A stretch of 64,000 bases of DNA from Gordonia spumicola. GTDB taxonomy: Bacteria > Actinomycetota > Actinomycetes > Mycobacteriales > Mycobacteriaceae. The stretch's first letter is position 1. Every line of letters begins with the position of its first letter. The DNA is taken from assembly GCF_009932475.1 (NCBI RefSeq), contig NZ_BJOV01000005.1, forward strand, positions 682,001 through 746,000, given 5' to 3'. Of the stretch, positions 46,622 through 56,602 are shown one piece after another. The notes beneath the pieces were generated by a model. The model worked only from the letters and a program-made list of their open reading frames with translations, ran no database searches and was not told where the DNA came from. A program made the translations under genes and the position numbers.

Positions 46622-47698
46622 ATGCATATCGACATCAGTGCGCTGCGCCTGATCGAAGCAGACAAGGGCGTGTCGATCGACACCGTCATCACCGCCATCG
46701 AATCGGCGCTGTTGACCGCGTATCGGCACACCGACGGATTCGCGCCGCACGCGCGCATCGACGTCGACCGCAAGAGCGGAGCCGTCCGAGTGATGGCGCA
46801 GGAGGTCGACGAGACCGGAGCCGTCGTCCACGAGTGGGACGACACGCCCGAGGGCTTCGGGCGCATCGCCGCGACCACGGCCCGCCAGGTGATCCTGCAG
46901 CGTCTGCGCGACGCCGAGAACGAGAAGAACTACGGCGAGCTCGCCGCCCACGAAGGCGAGGTCGTCGGCGGTGTGGTCCAGGCCGACGCCCGCCTCAACG
47001 CCAAGGGCATCGTGGTGGTTCAGATCGGATCTGATGCGAACGCCACCGAGGGCATCATCCCGCCTGTCGAGCAGGTCCCGGGTGAGCAGTACAAGCACGG
47101 CGACCGGATCAAGTGCTACGTCGTCGGCGTCTCGCGCGGTATGCGCGGCCCGCAGATCACCCTGTCGCGCACCCACCCGAACCTCGTCCGGAAGCTGTTC
47201 TCCCTCGAGGTCCCCGAGATCGAGGACGGCTCGGTCGAGATCGTCGCCGTCGCCCGGGAGGCCGGACACCGGTCGAAGATCGCCGTCCACACCGGCGTCA
47301 ACGGACTGAACGCCAAGGGCGCCTGCATCGGACCGATGGGTCAGCGCGTCCGCAACGTGATGAGCGAGCTGTCGGGTGAGAAGATCGACATCATCGACTT
47401 CGCGACCGATCCGGCCGTCTTCGTCGGCAACGCGCTGTCGCCCGCGAAGGTGCTGTCGGTGACCGTCGTCGACGCCGAGACGAACGCCGCGCGCGTGATC
47501 GTGCCCGACTACCAGCTGTCTCTCGCGATCGGCAAGGAAGGCCAGAACGCGCGTCTCGCCGCGCGTCTGACCGGCTGGCGCATCGACATCCGCTCCGACA
47601 CCGGCGACGGCGGACCCCGCCAGACTGAGGGCGACGTCACACCCGGCGCGGCGGACGACAATGCGGTGACGCCGAACGCCTCCGATGAGCTAGACTGA
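46622..47698 (+). CDS. nusA: transcription termination/antitermination factor NusA
   Basis: A 358-residue RNA polymerase-binding factor. Order: N-terminal domain (~1-110, [10 protein letters not shown]), S1 (~115-185, [14 protein letters not shown]), KH1 and KH2 ([13 protein letters not shown] [12 protein letters not shown] and [20 protein letters not shown]), and a short acidic tail. The C-terminal repeats of enterobacterial NusA are absent, as in other actinobacteria. AGGAGT stands before ATG 46622. Confidence 0.97.
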   Translation: MHIDISALRLIEADKGVSIDTVITAIESALLTAYRHTDGFAPHARIDVDRKSGAVRVMAQEVDETGAVVHEWDDTPEGFGRIAATTARQVILQRLRDAENEKNYGELAAHEGEVVGGVVQADARLNAKGIVVVQIGSDANATEGIIPPVEQVPGEQYKHGDRIKCYVVGVSRGMRGPQITLSRTHPNLVRKLFSLEVPEIEDGSVEIVAVAREAGHRSKIAVHTGVNGLNAKGACIGPMGQRVRNVMSELSGEKIDIIDFATDPAVFVGNALSPAKVLSVTVVDAETNAARVIVPDYQLSLAIGKEGQNARLAARLTGWRIDIRSDTGDGGPRQTEGDVTPGAADDNAVTPNASDELD

Positions 47699-47701
47699 CC
47701 T

Positions 47702-48019
47702 GTGGCTCCTCGAACGTCGACCGTGCCGGTTCGGACGTGCATCGGATGCCGTCGTCGCGACAACGCTCCAGACCTGGTGCGGGTGGTCGCGCGGCGCGCG
47801 GACGATCAGCCGAGCAGCGTGGTGGTCGACACCGCGGGGAGCATGCCGGGACGTGGCGCCTGGCTGCATCGCGACCCCGACTGTGTGTCGGCCGCGCTGC
47901 GGCGACGCGCCTTCGGGCCGGCGCTACGGGACCGCGGTCTCACCGTGACCCAGCAGGACCTCGCCGATCTGATCGGCGAGATCACGCCAGAAGATCCCGC
48001 AGGGGATCAGGACAGGTAG
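47702..48019 (+). CDS. ylxR: YlxR/RnpM RNA-binding protein
   Basis: A 105-residue basic protein with the family signature PVRTCIGCRRRDN and GRGAWLHRDPDCV. Known members bind RNA and modulate RNase P in other bacteria. GTG 47702 begins 3 nt after the nusA stop. It lies in its normal place between nusA and infB. Confidence 0.92.
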   Translation: MAPRTSTVPVRTCIGCRRRDNAPDLVRVVARRADDQPSSVVVDTAGSMPGRGAWLHRDPDCVSAALRRRAFGPALRDRGLTVTQQDLADLIGEITPEDPAGDQDR

Positions 48020-48077
48020 CAGAGAACCATGAGCACACCGTGAAGTCTCCACGATGAGCACGTTGCACGATTAAACC

Positions 48078-48107
48078 GAGGTCGTAGCGGGAAGCCCGCT
48101 CGACCTC
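48078..48107 (+). promoter_or_regulatory. 13-bp leader hairpin just upstream of the infB ribosome site
   Basis: GAGGTCG + AGCGGG (48078-48084, 48086-48091) pairs with CCCGCT + CGACCTC (48095-48107), with one bulged T and a 3-nt loop (AAG). It ends 4 nt before the GAGGAGAG ribosome site and has no T-run. Confidence 0.6.
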
Positions 48108-48122
48108 CAAGTGAGGAGAGCA

Positions 48123-50960
48123 GTGGCAGGCAAGGCCCGCGTTCACGAACTGGCCAAAGAGATCGGCGTCACCAGCAAGGCAGTGCTGGAGCGTCTGAAG
48201 GAGCAGGGCGAGTTCGTCAAGTCCGCGTCGTCGACCGTTGAGGCCCCCGTGGCCCGTCGACTCCGCGAATCATTCTCCGGCGGTTCCGCCGGAGGCGACG
48301 CCCCCAAGGCGTCCCCCAAGCCCTCGGCGGCCAAGCCGGGAGCAGCGAAGCCCGGCGCACCGAAGCCGGGCGTCCCCGGTCCGAAGCCCGGAGCACCCAA
48401 GCCGACCCCGGCAGCAGCGGCGACCCCCGCCCCCGCTCCGGCCCCGGCGGCTCCCGCGCCGCGTCCGGCAGCGCCCGGACCTCGTCCGGGCCCCGCCCCG
48501 ACCCCCGCGCCCAAGCCCGCGACTCCGCAGGCCCCCGCGGCCGCGGCGCAGGCGCCCGCGGCTCCGGGACCGAAGCCCGCCGGACCCCGCCCGGGTCCCC
48601 GGCCCGGTCCGCGCGCCCCGCGCGTCGGCAACAATCCGTTCTCGTCGGCCCCGTCGCCCGCACCCCGTCCCCAGGGCGGACCCCGCCCGGGTCCGGGCCA
48701 GGCCGGACCTCGTCCGGGTGGCGGACGTCCCGGCGCCGCGGGTGGACGTCCTGCGGCAGGTCAGGGCGGTCCCCGTCCGCCGGCAGGCGCAGGCGGCCCT
48801 CGTCCCAACCCCGGCAACATGCCTCCTCGTCCGTCGCCCGGCGCAATGCCGCAGCGTGCGGCACGTCCTGACGCTCGGCCCGGCGGCCGTGGCGGTCCGG
48901 GCGGACGCGCGGGCGGCGGTGGCGGCGGCTACCGCGGCGGAGCAGGCGGCGGCGGAGGCGCTCCGGGCGCCGGTGGCGCACCCGCGGGCGGCTTCCGCGG
49001 TCGTCCCGGCGGCGGTGGCGGCGGCGGTCGTGGACGCGGCGGCGCAGCAGGCGCCTTCGGTCGTCCCGGCGGCGCACCTCGTCGTGGACGCAAGTCGAAG
49101 CGTCAGAAGCGGCAAGAGTACGACTCGATGCGCGCACCCGAGGTCGGCGGCGTCCGGTTGCCGCACGGCAACGGCGACGTCATCCGCCTCGCTCGCGGCG
49201 CGTCGCTGTCCGACTTCGCCGAGAAGATCAACGCCAATCCGGCGTCGCTGGTCCAGGCCCTGTTCAACCTCGGCGAGATGGTCACGGCCACCGAGTCGGT
49301 GAACGACGAGACGCTGGAGCTGCTCGGCGGCGAGATGAACTACGTCGTCCAGGTCGTCAGCCCGGAGGACGAGGACCGCGAACTCCTCGAGAAGTTCGAC
49401 CTCACCTACGGCGAGGACGAAGGCGGCGAGGACGATCTGCAGCACCGTCCGCCGGTGGTCACCGTCATGGGTCACGTCGACCACGGCAAGACGCGACTGC
49501 TCGACTCGATCCGCAAGGCGAACGTCGGTGCGGCCGAGGCCGGCGGCATCACGCAGCACATCGGCGCGTACCAGGTGAACACTCACCTGAACGACGAGGA
49601 TCGTCTGATCACGTTCATCGACACCCCCGGTCACGAGGCGTTCACCGCCATGCGTGCCCGTGGTGCGAAGGCCACCGACATCGCGATCCTCGTGGTCGCG
49701 GCCGACGACGGCGTCATGCCGCAGACGGTGGAGGCCGTGAACCACGCGCAGGCGGCCGACGTGCCGATCGTGGTCGCTGTCAACAAGATCGACAAGGAAG
49801 GCGCCGACCCGCAGAAGATCCGCGGTCAGCTCACCGAGTACGGCCTCGTGCCCGAGGAGTACGGCGGCGAGACCATGTTCGTCGACATCTCGGCCAAGCA
49901 GGGCGAGAACATCGACGCGCTGCTCGAAGCCGTCCTGCTGACGGCGGACGCCTCGCTCGATCTGCGTGCCAACCCGGACATGGACGCACAGGGTGTCGCC
50001 ATCGAAGCGCACCTGGACCGCGGTCGCGGCCCGGTCGCCACGGTGCTCATCCAGCGCGGCACGCTCCGCGTCGGCGACTCGGTCGTCGCGGGCGACGCCT
50101 ACGGACGTGTCCGTCGCATGGTCGACGAGCACGGCGACGACGTCGACGAGGCGTACCCGTCGCGTCCGGTCCAGGTCATCGGCTTCACGTCGGTGCCGGG
50201 AGCGGGCGACAACGTCCTCGTCGTCGAAGAGGACCGCATCGCACGCCAGATCGCCGACCGCCGTGCGGCCCGCAAGCGCAACGCGCTCGCGGCCCGCAGC
50301 CGCAAGCGCATCAGCCTGGAAGACCTGGACTCGGCTCTCAAGGAGACCAGCCAGCTCAACCTGATCCTGAAGGGCGACAACTCGGGTACCGTCGAGGCCC
50401 TCGAAGAGGCGCTCCTCGGCATCGAGATCGACGACGAGGTGTCGCTGCGCGTCATCGACCGCGGCGTCGGCGGTGTCACCGAGACCAACGTCAACCTGGC
50501 GGCGGCCTCGGACGCGATCATCATCGGCTTCAACGTCCGTGCCGAAGGCAAGGCGACGGAGCTGGCGAACCGCGAGGGCGTCGAGATCCGCTACTACTCG
50601 ATCATCTACAAGGCGATCGACGAGATCGAAGCGGCGCTCAAGGGCATGCTCAAGCCGATCTACGAAGAGGTCGAACTCGGCCGCACCGAGATCCGCGCGA
50701 TCTTCAAGTCGTCCAAGGTCGGCAACATCGCAGGCTGCATGGTTCAGTCGGGCATCGTCCGTCGCAACGCGAAGGCACGCCTTCTCCGCGACAACAATGT
50801 CGTGGCCGAGAACCTAACGGTGAGCTCGCTCAAGCGTGAGAAGGACGATGTGACCGAGGTCCGCGAAGGCTTCGAATGCGGTCTGACGCTGACCTACAGC
50901 GACATCAAGGTCGGCGACATCATCGAGACGTACGAGATGGTGGAGAAGGCGCGCGACTGA
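48123..50960 (+). CDS. infB: translation initiation factor IF-2
   Basis: A 945-residue GTPase delivering fMet-tRNA. After the IF2_N helix ([20 protein letters not shown]) come ~270 residues of low complexity, first Pro/Ala/Lys-Pro-Gly repeats, then Gly/Arg-rich. The G domain has G450[15 protein letters not shown] and NKID, followed by domains II-IV. GTG 48123 with GAGGAGAGCA upstream was preferred to GTG 48111. Its stop overlaps the rbfA start (TGATG). Confidence 0.97.
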   Translation: MAGKARVHELAKEIGVTSKAVLERLKEQGEFVKSASSTVEAPVARRLRESFSGGSAGGDAPKASPKPSAAKPGAAKPGAPKPGVPGPKPGAPKPTPAAAATPAPAPAPAAPAPRPAAPGPRPGPAPTPAPKPATPQAPAAAAQAPAAPGPKPAGPRPGPRPGPRAPRVGNNPFSSAPSPAPRPQGGPRPGPGQAGPRPGGGRPGAAGGRPAAGQGGPRPPAGAGGPRPNPGNMPPRPSPGAMPQRAARPDARPGGRGGPGGRAGGGGGGYRGGAGGGGGAPGAGGAPAGGFRGRPGGGGGGGRGRGGAAGAFGRPGGAPRRGRKSKRQKRQEYDSMRAPEVGGVRLPHGNGDVIRLARGASLSDFAEKINANPASLVQALFNLGEMVTATESVNDETLELLGGEMNYVVQVVSPEDEDRELLEKFDLTYGEDEGGEDDLQHRPPVVTVMGHVDHGKTRLLDSIRKANVGAAEAGGITQHIGAYQVNTHLNDEDRLITFIDTPGHEAFTAMRARGAKATDIAILVVAADDGVMPQTVEAVNHAQAADVPIVVAVNKIDKEGADPQKIRGQLTEYGLVPEEYGGETMFVDISAKQGENIDALLEAVLLTADASLDLRANPDMDAQGVAIEAHLDRGRGPVATVLIQRGTLRVGDSVVAGDAYGRVRRMVDEHGDDVDEAYPSRPVQVIGFTSVPGAGDNVLVVEEDRIARQIADRRAARKRNALAARSRKRISLEDLDSALKETSQLNLILKGDNSGTVEALEEALLGIEIDDEVSLRVIDRGVGGVTETNVNLAAASDAIIIGFNVRAEGKATELANREGVEIRYYSIIYKAIDEIEAALKGMLKPIYEEVELGRTEIRAIFKSSKVGNIAGCMVQSGIVRRNAKARLLRDNNVVAENLTVSSLKREKDDVTEVREGFECGLTLTYSDIKVGDIIETYEMVEKARD

Positions 50961-51412
50961 TGGTCGATCATGCACGAGCCGCACGGCTCGCCAAGCGGAT
51001 CACCACCATCGTGGCGTCCGCCATCGGCACGGAGATCAAGGATCCCCGGCTGGCACACGTGACGATCACGGACTGCCGGGTCACCGGCGATCTGCACGAC
51101 GCCACGGTGTTCTACACGGTGATGGGAGCCGCGGTCGACGCCGAGCCCGACATCGCCGAGGCACAGGCCGGTCTGGCCGCGGCCACCGGCTCCCTGCGCT
51201 CCATGGTGGGCGCGGGGACCGGTGTCCGGTTCACGCCGACGCTGCGGTTCGAGCTCGACACGGTGCCGGACGCGACCCGGGCGATGGACGAACTGCTCGC
51301 CAGGGCCCGCGCCCAGGACGAGTCGGTCGCCCGTGTCGCGCGCGACGCGAGCCCGGCGGGTGACAGCGATCCGTACCGGCACGACGAAGACTCGTCGTCT
51401 GGGGAGTCGTGA
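50960..51412 (+). CDS. rbfA: 30S ribosome-binding factor RbfA
   Basis: A 150-residue KH-like protein for late 30S maturation. [37 protein letters not shown] and [15 protein letters not shown] are diagnostic. The C-terminal ~25 residues are a polar, Asp/Ser-rich tail. Starts one nt inside the infB stop and its own stop overlaps the next gene (GTGA). Confidence 0.95.
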   Translation: MVDHARAARLAKRITTIVASAIGTEIKDPRLAHVTITDCRVTGDLHDATVFYTVMGAAVDAEPDIAEAQAGLAAATGSLRSMVGAGTGVRFTPTLRFELDTVPDATRAMDELLARARAQDESVARVARDASPAGDSDPYRHDEDSSSGES

Positions 51413-52365
51413 ACCGGGCGTCGCCCGGCGCGGTGGCGTCCGCACTGCGGGATGCGGAGTCGGTCGTGATCATCAGTCACGTCCGGCCCGATCCCGACAC
51501 CATCGGCAGTGCTCTCGGCCTCGGTTTGGGACTCGCATCGCTCGGCATCGCCGTGCGCTGCGGGTTCTCCGGACCGGAGGACTTGCCGGGGACTCTTCGT
51601 GAGCTCCCTGGCGTCGGCCTGCTCGCACCGTTGACCGCGCCGCGCCCCGGCGAGGTCGCGGTCGCGGTCGACGCGGCGACGGCCAGTCGTCTCGGCGACT
51701 ACGAGCAGGTCTTCACGGCGGCCGACACCACCGTGTGCATCGACCATCACGTGTCGAACCCCGGTTTCGGCGACCTCGACTTCATCGACGCCGAGTCGGA
51801 CTGCACCGCGGTGCTGGTCCTGCAGGTCCTCGACGAACTGGGCGTCGAACTCACCGCCGACATCGCGACCTGCCTGTACGCGGGTCTGGTGACGGACACC
51901 GGCTCGTTCAAATGGGCCCGACCGGCGTCGTTCCAGGTCGCGGCCCGCTTGCTCGAGGCCGGCGTCGACGGCGGCAAGTGGAGTCGAGTGCTGCTCGACT
52001 CGCACCCGTACGCGTGGCTGCAGATGGTCTCGCAGGTGCTCGGATCGTCGGAGCTCGACGAGTCGGCCTGCGGAGGCCGCGGGTTGGTGTTCGCGTGCGT
52101 CGGTGCCGACCAGATGGCCGACATGAACTGGGACGAGTCGGAGAGCGTCATCGACATCGTGCGGACAGCGCGCGAGGCCGAGGTCGCCGCCGTGTTCAAG
52201 GAGGCGGCACCCGGTTCGTGGACGGTGTCCCTGCGCAGCAAGGGCGAGGTCGACCTGGTTCCGATCGCCCGCGCCCTCGGCGGCGGGGGTCACACCCGCG
52301 CGTCGGGCTACTCCGACACCGGTACGGCCGACGAGGTCGTCGCCCGGCTGCGCGCTCAGCTGTAG
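51409..52365 (+). CDS. nrnA: DHH/DHHA1 phosphoesterase (NrnA/CnpB type)
   Basis: A 318-residue phosphodiesterase degrading nanoRNA, pAp or c-di-AMP in homologues (mycobacterial CnpB, Rv2837c). [16 protein letters not shown] is motif I, IDHHVSN the DHH motif, [10 protein letters not shown] motif IV, and GGGHTRASG the DHHA1 motif. GTG 51409 overlaps rbfA. The order rbfA-nrnA-dinF is conserved in mycobacteria. Confidence 0.93.
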   Translation: MNRASPGAVASALRDAESVVIISHVRPDPDTIGSALGLGLGLASLGIAVRCGFSGPEDLPGTLRELPGVGLLAPLTAPRPGEVAVAVDAATASRLGDYEQVFTAADTTVCIDHHVSNPGFGDLDFIDAESDCTAVLVLQVLDELGVELTADIATCLYAGLVTDTGSFKWARPASFQVAARLLEAGVDGGKWSRVLLDSHPYAWLQMVSQVLGSSELDESACGGRGLVFACVGADQMADMNWDESESVIDIVRTAREAEVAAVFKEAAPGSWTVSLRSKGEVDLVPIARALGGGGHTRASGYSDTGTADEVVARLRAQL

Positions 52366-52371
52366 TCGCCG

Positions 52372-53646
52372 ATGCTGCGTCTGGCCGCGTCGGCGCTCGT
52401 CGTGCTGGTGGCGCCGCCGCTCTACCTCATGCTCGACCTCGCCGTCGTCGGACGGCTCGGCGCCCATGAGCTGGCGGCGCTCGCCGTGGCGACGCTCGTC
52501 CTCGCGGTGGTCTCCACCCAGTTGACGTTCCTCTCGTACGGGACCACGGCCCGGTCGGCGCGCGCATTCGGTGCGGGCGATCGTGACCGTGCCGTCGACG
52601 AGGGGGTCCAGGCGACGTGGATAGCCCTCGGCGTCGGGGCGGTGATCGTCGCCGCGACGTGGTTCGCGGCGCCCTGGGTGACCGGTGCGCTTGTGCCCGA
52701 TGACGTCGTCGCGGCGGATGCGGCCCGGTGGCTGCGGATCGCGGTGTTCGGCGTTCCGTTGATCCTCGTGTCGATGGCGGGCAACGGCTGGATGCGCGGT
52801 GTCCAGGAGACGCGCAGGCCGGTGATCTACGTCGTCGTAGGCCTGTCGGTCGGGGCCGTCCTGTGCGTCGGGCTCGTCCACGGCGTCGCGGGCATGCCGC
52901 GTCTCGGCCTGGAGGGCAGCGCGGTCGCGAACGTCGTCGGCGAGTCCATCACCGGCGCGCTGTTCGGTCTGCGGCTGGTCCGTGAGGCCGCGGGCAGACT
53001 CGCGCCCGTCGGTCCGGTGATCGGGGCCCAACTGCGGATGGGCCGGGACCTCATAGTCCGGAGCCTGTCGTTCCAGATCTGTTTCGTGTCCGCCGCCGCC
53101 GTCGCCGCCCGGTTCGGCGTCGCCCAGGTCGCCGCGCACCAGGTGGTGCTGCAGTTGTGGGAGTTCACATCGCTCCTGCTCGACTCGCTCGCCATCGCGG
53201 CCCAGCAGCTCGTCGGGGCCGCCCTCGGTGCGAAGCTGTTCGACGATGCGCGGCGTACGTCCGCCCACGTCACGAAGGTGTCGGCGGCCGTGTCCGTCGT
53301 CGTCGCGATCGTGCTGGCAGCCGGGGCAGGCGTGCTGCCGCGGATCTTCACCTCGGATCGGGGCGTGCTCGACGCGATCGTCGTCCCGTGGTGGTTCTTC
53401 GTCGTCATGCTGCCGATCGCCGGTGTCGTGTTCGCACTCGACGGCGTCCTTCTCGGCAGCGGTGACGCGGCCTTCCTCCGCACGGCGACGCTCGCGGGCG
53501 CGCTCGGCGCGTTCCTGCCGATGATCTGGCTGTCGTACGCCTTCGACTGGGGACTCGCGGGCATCTGGACGGGCCTGCTGCTGTTCATGGTCGCCCGGCT
53601 CGGCGCCGTCGTCTGGCGTGTCCGCTCGGGCGCCTGGTTGCGCTGA
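52372..53646 (+). CDS. dinF: MATE family efflux transporter (DinF-like)
   Basis: A 424-residue membrane protein with 12 helices. PPLYLMLDLAVVGRLGAHELA, QLTFLSYGTTARSARAFG and GNGWMRGVQETRRP are typical of DinF-type MATE exporters. ATG 52372 is 6 bp after the nrnA stop; an in-frame stop just before it prevents an earlier start. Probably drug/Na+ or drug/H+ antiport; substrate not known. Confidence 0.9.
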   Translation: MLRLAASALVVLVAPPLYLMLDLAVVGRLGAHELAALAVATLVLAVVSTQLTFLSYGTTARSARAFGAGDRDRAVDEGVQATWIALGVGAVIVAATWFAAPWVTGALVPDDVVAADAARWLRIAVFGVPLILVSMAGNGWMRGVQETRRPVIYVVVGLSVGAVLCVGLVHGVAGMPRLGLEGSAVANVVGESITGALFGLRLVREAAGRLAPVGPVIGAQLRMGRDLIVRSLSFQICFVSAAAVAARFGVAQVAAHQVVLQLWEFTSLLLDSLAIAAQQLVGAALGAKLFDDARRTSAHVTKVSAAVSVVVAIVLAAGAGVLPRIFTSDRGVLDAIVVPWWFFVVMLPIAGVVFALDGVLLGSGDAAFLRTATLAGALGAFLPMIWLSYAFDWGLAGIWTGLLLFMVARLGAVVWRVRSGAWLR

Positions 53647-53775
53647 TCCCGTGATACGGGGCCTCGGTTCTCGACGCGACGCGTTCAACCGTCACCGCTC
53701 AGAGCGAGCAGACAGTAGGTCGGTGAACGCGGTTATTGAACGAACGTATCGCTGGACCGGAGTCGCGGCGCGCGA

Positions 53776-53781
53776 TACTCT
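53776..53781 (+). promoter_or_regulatory. -10 element TACTCT, leaderless start of the tetR-doxX pair
   Basis: TACTCT, 7 nt, then ATG 53789. Two palindromic sites overlap the transcription start. Confidence 0.5.
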
Positions 53782-53783
53782 CA

Positions 53784-53808
53784 TGAACATGTTCAGTGAA
53801 CGTGTTCA
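53784..53808. promoter_or_regulatory. tandem TetR-type operators over the regulator start codon
   Basis: TGAACATGTTCA (53784-53795) is a perfect 12-bp palindrome and TGAACGTGTTCA (53797-53808) a near-perfect one, 13 bp apart. Two weaker TGAACG sites with the same 13-bp phase occur at 53724 and 53737. Position over the -10/start region suggests autorepression. Confidence 0.65.
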
Positions 53809-54397
53809 TTCCACGAGGGCGGAGCGGAAGTCCGCGACTCGGGAAAGAGTCATCGCCTCGGCTCAGAGGCTGTTCGTCGAGCAGGGATTCGGTGTCACGA
53901 CGATTCGCCAGATCGCGGCAGACGCGGGCGTCAGCGTCGGGACGGTGATGGGCGTGGGGGACAAGAACTCTCTGCTGCTCGCCGCATTCGACGGGTGGAT
54001 CGGCGCCGTGCACCGGGGTCGGGGAGAAGTGTCGCCCGGTCGTGATCCGGTCACCCGGATCGGCGACGTCGTCCAACCGTTCCTCGACATCTTCGACGCC
54101 GATCTCGACCTGGCGCGCGAGTACGGTGCGGTCCTCGCACGGGGATCGGCGTCGACCGAGGTGTTCGGCGCCCTCGCCGCCGCGCTGCAGAACGACTTCG
54201 CGACGGTGTTCGCCGACGCAGGCCTCGGACCGGATGCCGAGCCTGCCGCGCGTGCGGTCTACCTGGCCTATCTCGGTCTGGTGATGACATCGGCGGTCGT
54301 CGAGAGCGACGCCGCAGCGATCCGCGCGGACCTCGAGGCAGTCGCCGCGGTGCTGCTCCGCTCGCCCGCCGTCCATTCCCTACCCGAGGAGTCCTGA
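53789..54397 (+). CDS. TetR family regulator, probably autoregulated
   Basis: A 202-residue repressor with HTH in residues ~28-52 (TTIRQIAADAGVSVGTVMGV) and a helical ligand domain. The usual IYxHF after the recognition helix is replaced by VMGVGDKNSL. ATG 53789 is chosen for its -10 spacing; ATG 53783 is the alternative. The first codons are themselves the palindromic operator. The stop overlaps the DoxX-like gene (TGATG), so both are one transcription unit, and that membrane protein is the likely target. Confidence 0.85.
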   Translation: MFSERVHSTRAERKSATRERVIASAQRLFVEQGFGVTTIRQIAADAGVSVGTVMGVGDKNSLLLAAFDGWIGAVHRGRGEVSPGRDPVTRIGDVVQPFLDIFDADLDLAREYGAVLARGSASTEVFGALAAALQNDFATVFADAGLGPDAEPAARAVYLAYLGLVMTSAVVESDAAAIRADLEAVAAVLLRSPAVHSLPEES

Positions 54398-54756
54398 TGT
54401 TCTCGACACCCGATCCCGTCTGGCCGGTGCTCGTGCTCGCCGTCGTCGTCGGCGGCGACGCACTCATGTCGATCCGGCCGCCGCGGTTCGTCCGAGACTG
54501 CTATGCGGGCGTCGGCTTTCCGCTCGAATGGGGATGGGCGTTGGTCTACATCAAACTGCTCGCGACCGCGGGCCTGATCGTCGGCGTCTGGCACGACGGA
54601 GTCGGTGTCGCCGCGACCGCAGGCGTGGTCGCCTACTTCATCGCGGCCGCGATCGCCCACCTGCGCGCGGGGTTCGTCGGCGTGACGTTCTGGGTGAACT
54701 GCCTAGGCATGCTCGCCGCGTCCGTCGGTGTGCTCGGATGGTCGTTCCTCTGGTGA
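54397..54756 (+). CDS. DoxX-like small membrane protein
   Basis: A 119-residue protein with four hydrophobic segments (VWPVLVLAVVVGGDALM, LVYIKLLATAGLIVGVW, GVVAYFIAAAIAHLRAG and FWVNCLGMLAASVGVLGW). The order and the GFPLEWGWALVYIKLLATAGLI region suggest the DoxX-like family. It is translated together with its upstream TetR regulator. Function unknown; related proteins accompany redox or detoxification genes. Confidence 0.75.
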   Translation: MFSTPDPVWPVLVLAVVVGGDALMSIRPPRFVRDCYAGVGFPLEWGWALVYIKLLATAGLIVGVWHDGVGVAATAGVVAYFIAAAIAHLRAGFVGVTFWVNCLGMLAASVGVLGWSFLW

Positions 54757-54786
54757 CTCGATCGCAGTCGCGGAAGGCGAGGGCCG

Positions 54787-55635
54787 TCACGCCAGCCAGG
54801 TGATCCGAACGCTCACGTCGAGGTCGGACGCCGCCGTGCCGGTGTAGATGCCGTTGAACGGCGGTACGTCGGCGTAGTCGCGACCCACGCCGACGCTGAT
54901 GTGGCGGTCGGTGATGAGGATGTCGTTGGTCGGGTCCACCCCCCACCAGCCGCCGGTCCAGACGTCGACCCAGGCGTGACTCTCGCCGTCGACGGCGTCG
55001 CCGATGCCCGCATCGGGCCGCGGATGCAGATAGCCGGACACGTAGCGCGCCGGGATCCCGAGACTGCGGACCATCGCGAGCGTGATGTGGGCGAAGTCCT
55101 GACACACGCCGCTGCGGCGGCGCCAGGCGTCCGGCGCCGCGGTGGTCACCTCGGTGGTGCCGGGTTCGTAGGTCATCTCCCGATGGACGCGGGAGGCGAT
55201 GGCGGTCACGGCGTCCGCGGGGCGGAGATCGCCCGCGACATCGGCGGCGAACGCCGCCAGCGACCGCCGATGCGGCACGTAGGCGGTCGGCGTCAACATC
55301 TCGTCGAACTCGTCGAGGACGTCGTCGCCGGCGAGTCGCTCCCAGGTGGCCGACAGCGCCTCGTCCGACCGGTTCTCGGCGTCGGTCTCGACGACGGCGG
55401 AACTGACGACCTCCAGCCGGTCGTGCGGTGAGTGCAGGTCGAACGCCGACACCGTGGTGCCCCAGTAGTCGGTGTACCGGAACAGCCTGGCGGGCGGCGA
55501 CACGTCGACGTGTTCGGCGACGACGTTCTGCCTGGCGTCGCTGTGCGGTGTCAGCCGGGCCTCGTTGAACGACGACGTCGCGGGGCCCGCATAGGTGTAG
55601 CCGGTGGTGTGGACCACGCGGAGTCGGCGCGCCAT
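54787..55635 (-). CDS. transglutaminase-like cysteine protease domain protein
   Basis: A 282-residue cytosolic protein: N-terminal bacterial transglutaminase-associated region (LRVVHTTGYTYAGPATSSFN) and a transglutaminase core with catalytic Cys in SGVCQDFAH, His in ESHAWVDVW and Asp in VDPTNDI. It is the last gene of an operon with the alpha-E protein and circularly permuted ATP-grasp, whose stop/start codons overlap by 1 nt. Probably peptidase or amide-cleaving partner of the ligase; mycobacterial counterparts are Rv2409c-Rv2411c. Confidence 0.9.
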   Translation of the reverse strand: MARRLRVVHTTGYTYAGPATSSFNEARLTPHSDARQNVVAEHVDVSPPARLFRYTDYWGTTVSAFDLHSPHDRLEVVSSAVVETDAENRSDEALSATWERLAGDDVLDEFDEMLTPTAYVPHRRSLAAFAADVAGDLRPADAVTAIASRVHREMTYEPGTTEVTTAAPDAWRRRSGVCQDFAHITLAMVRSLGIPARYVSGYLHPRPDAGIGDAVDGESHAWVDVWTGGWWGVDPTNDILITDRHISVGVGRDYADVPPFNGIYTGTAASDLDVSVRITWLA

Positions 55636-56600
55636 CACTGCTCCTCGGTGTCGGCGCCCGCAGGCGGCGTCGTGTCGGTCCACGTGACATACGGCGAGAC
55701 GTGGAAGTGGCTCTCGGCGATGGCGTCGTTCACGGCGAGGCAAGTGGCCTGCACGTCGGCGAGGTGCTCGGCGAGGTTGTCGCCGAGGGTCTCCGGGTCG
55801 ACGAACTCCAATGCGCTGCGCGTGCGGCCGAGCAGGGTCATCGCGTCCGAGCGTCCACCCGCGCGGTCGGGGCTGCGGTCCAGGGCCGCCAGGTGCTGCT
55901 CGGCGACGGTGAGCGAATGGAACACCGAACGAGGGAACAGCCTGTCGAGAAGCATGAACCGCACCACGTGCTCGGCGTCGACGGTCCCTCGGTTGGCTCG
56001 CACGTAGGTGTCCTGTGCGCCCGCGGAGATCAGCACGCTCATCCACGACGGGGAACTCGTCCTGTCTCCGGACCTGGAGTGGAGCATCCGGACGATCATG
56101 TCGATCCGTTCGAGGGATCGGCCGAGAAGCAGATAGTGGTATCCGGTGTCGTGACTGAGCGTGGAGTCGGTGAGGCCGGCGAACATCGCGGCCCTGGCCT
56201 TCACGTAGGAGAAGTAGTCGTGCGGGCCGAGGCGGCGGGCGCGACGTTCGGCGTTGGGCAGTTCGTTGTGGGTGGCGTTGAGGCATTCCCACATCTCGCT
56301 GGAGATCACCTCTCGCGCGCCGCGGGCGTTCTCGCGGGCCGACTCGATGAGGCCGACGATCGACGCCGTCGACGACGTGTCGTACGCCGCGGCGTCGGCC
56401 AGCGTCCACACGGTGTGGCTCACGTCGTCGGCGGTGGGGAAGCCGAGCACGCCGAGGACCTGTCTGGCGGTGCGGTCGGGATCGACGGTCGGGTCCTCGA
56501 GGAGTTGGTGGACGGCGACGTCGAGGATGCGGGCCATGTCGTCGGCGCGTTCGGTGTAGCGGCCGATCCAGTACAGCGAGTCGGCGTTGCGGGCGAGCAT
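55635..56600 (-). CDS. alpha-E domain protein (DUF403)
   Basis: A 321-residue all-helical protein of the alpha-E family: MLARNADSLYWIGRYTERAD, ESARENARGAREVISSEMWE and YHYLLLGRSLERIDMIVRML are diagnostic. ATG 56600 has AGGAG 8 nt upstream. Function unknown; it is almost always encoded beside the ATP-grasp and transglutaminase genes and is thought to be part of a peptide-bond-making or modifying system. Confidence 0.9.
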   Translation of the reverse strand: MLARNADSLYWIGRYTERADDMARILDVAVHQLLEDPTVDPDRTARQVLGVLGFPTADDVSHTVWTLADAAAYDTSSTASIVGLIESARENARGAREVISSEMWECLNATHNELPNAERRARRLGPHDYFSYVKARAAMFAGLTDSTLSHDTGYHYLLLGRSLERIDMIVRMLHSRSGDRTSSPSWMSVLISAGAQDTYVRANRGTVDAEHVVRFMLLDRLFPRSVFHSLTVAEQHLAALDRSPDRAGGRSDAMTLLGRTRSALEFVDPETLGDNLAEHLADVQATCLAVNDAIAESHFHVSPYVTWTDTTPPAGADTEEQ

Positions 56601-56602
56601 CG

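Noticed and set aside
47691..47702. TAGACT 5 nt before the ylxR start as a promoter
   Set aside because: It lies on the nusA stop codon and the spacing is shorter than in the other cases; ylxR is well explained as part of the operon.
48290..49110. Highly repetitive DNA in infB that resembles a tandem repeat locus
   Set aside because: It encodes the normal Pro/Ala- and Gly/Arg-rich linker of actinobacterial IF-2; no exact repeat unit.
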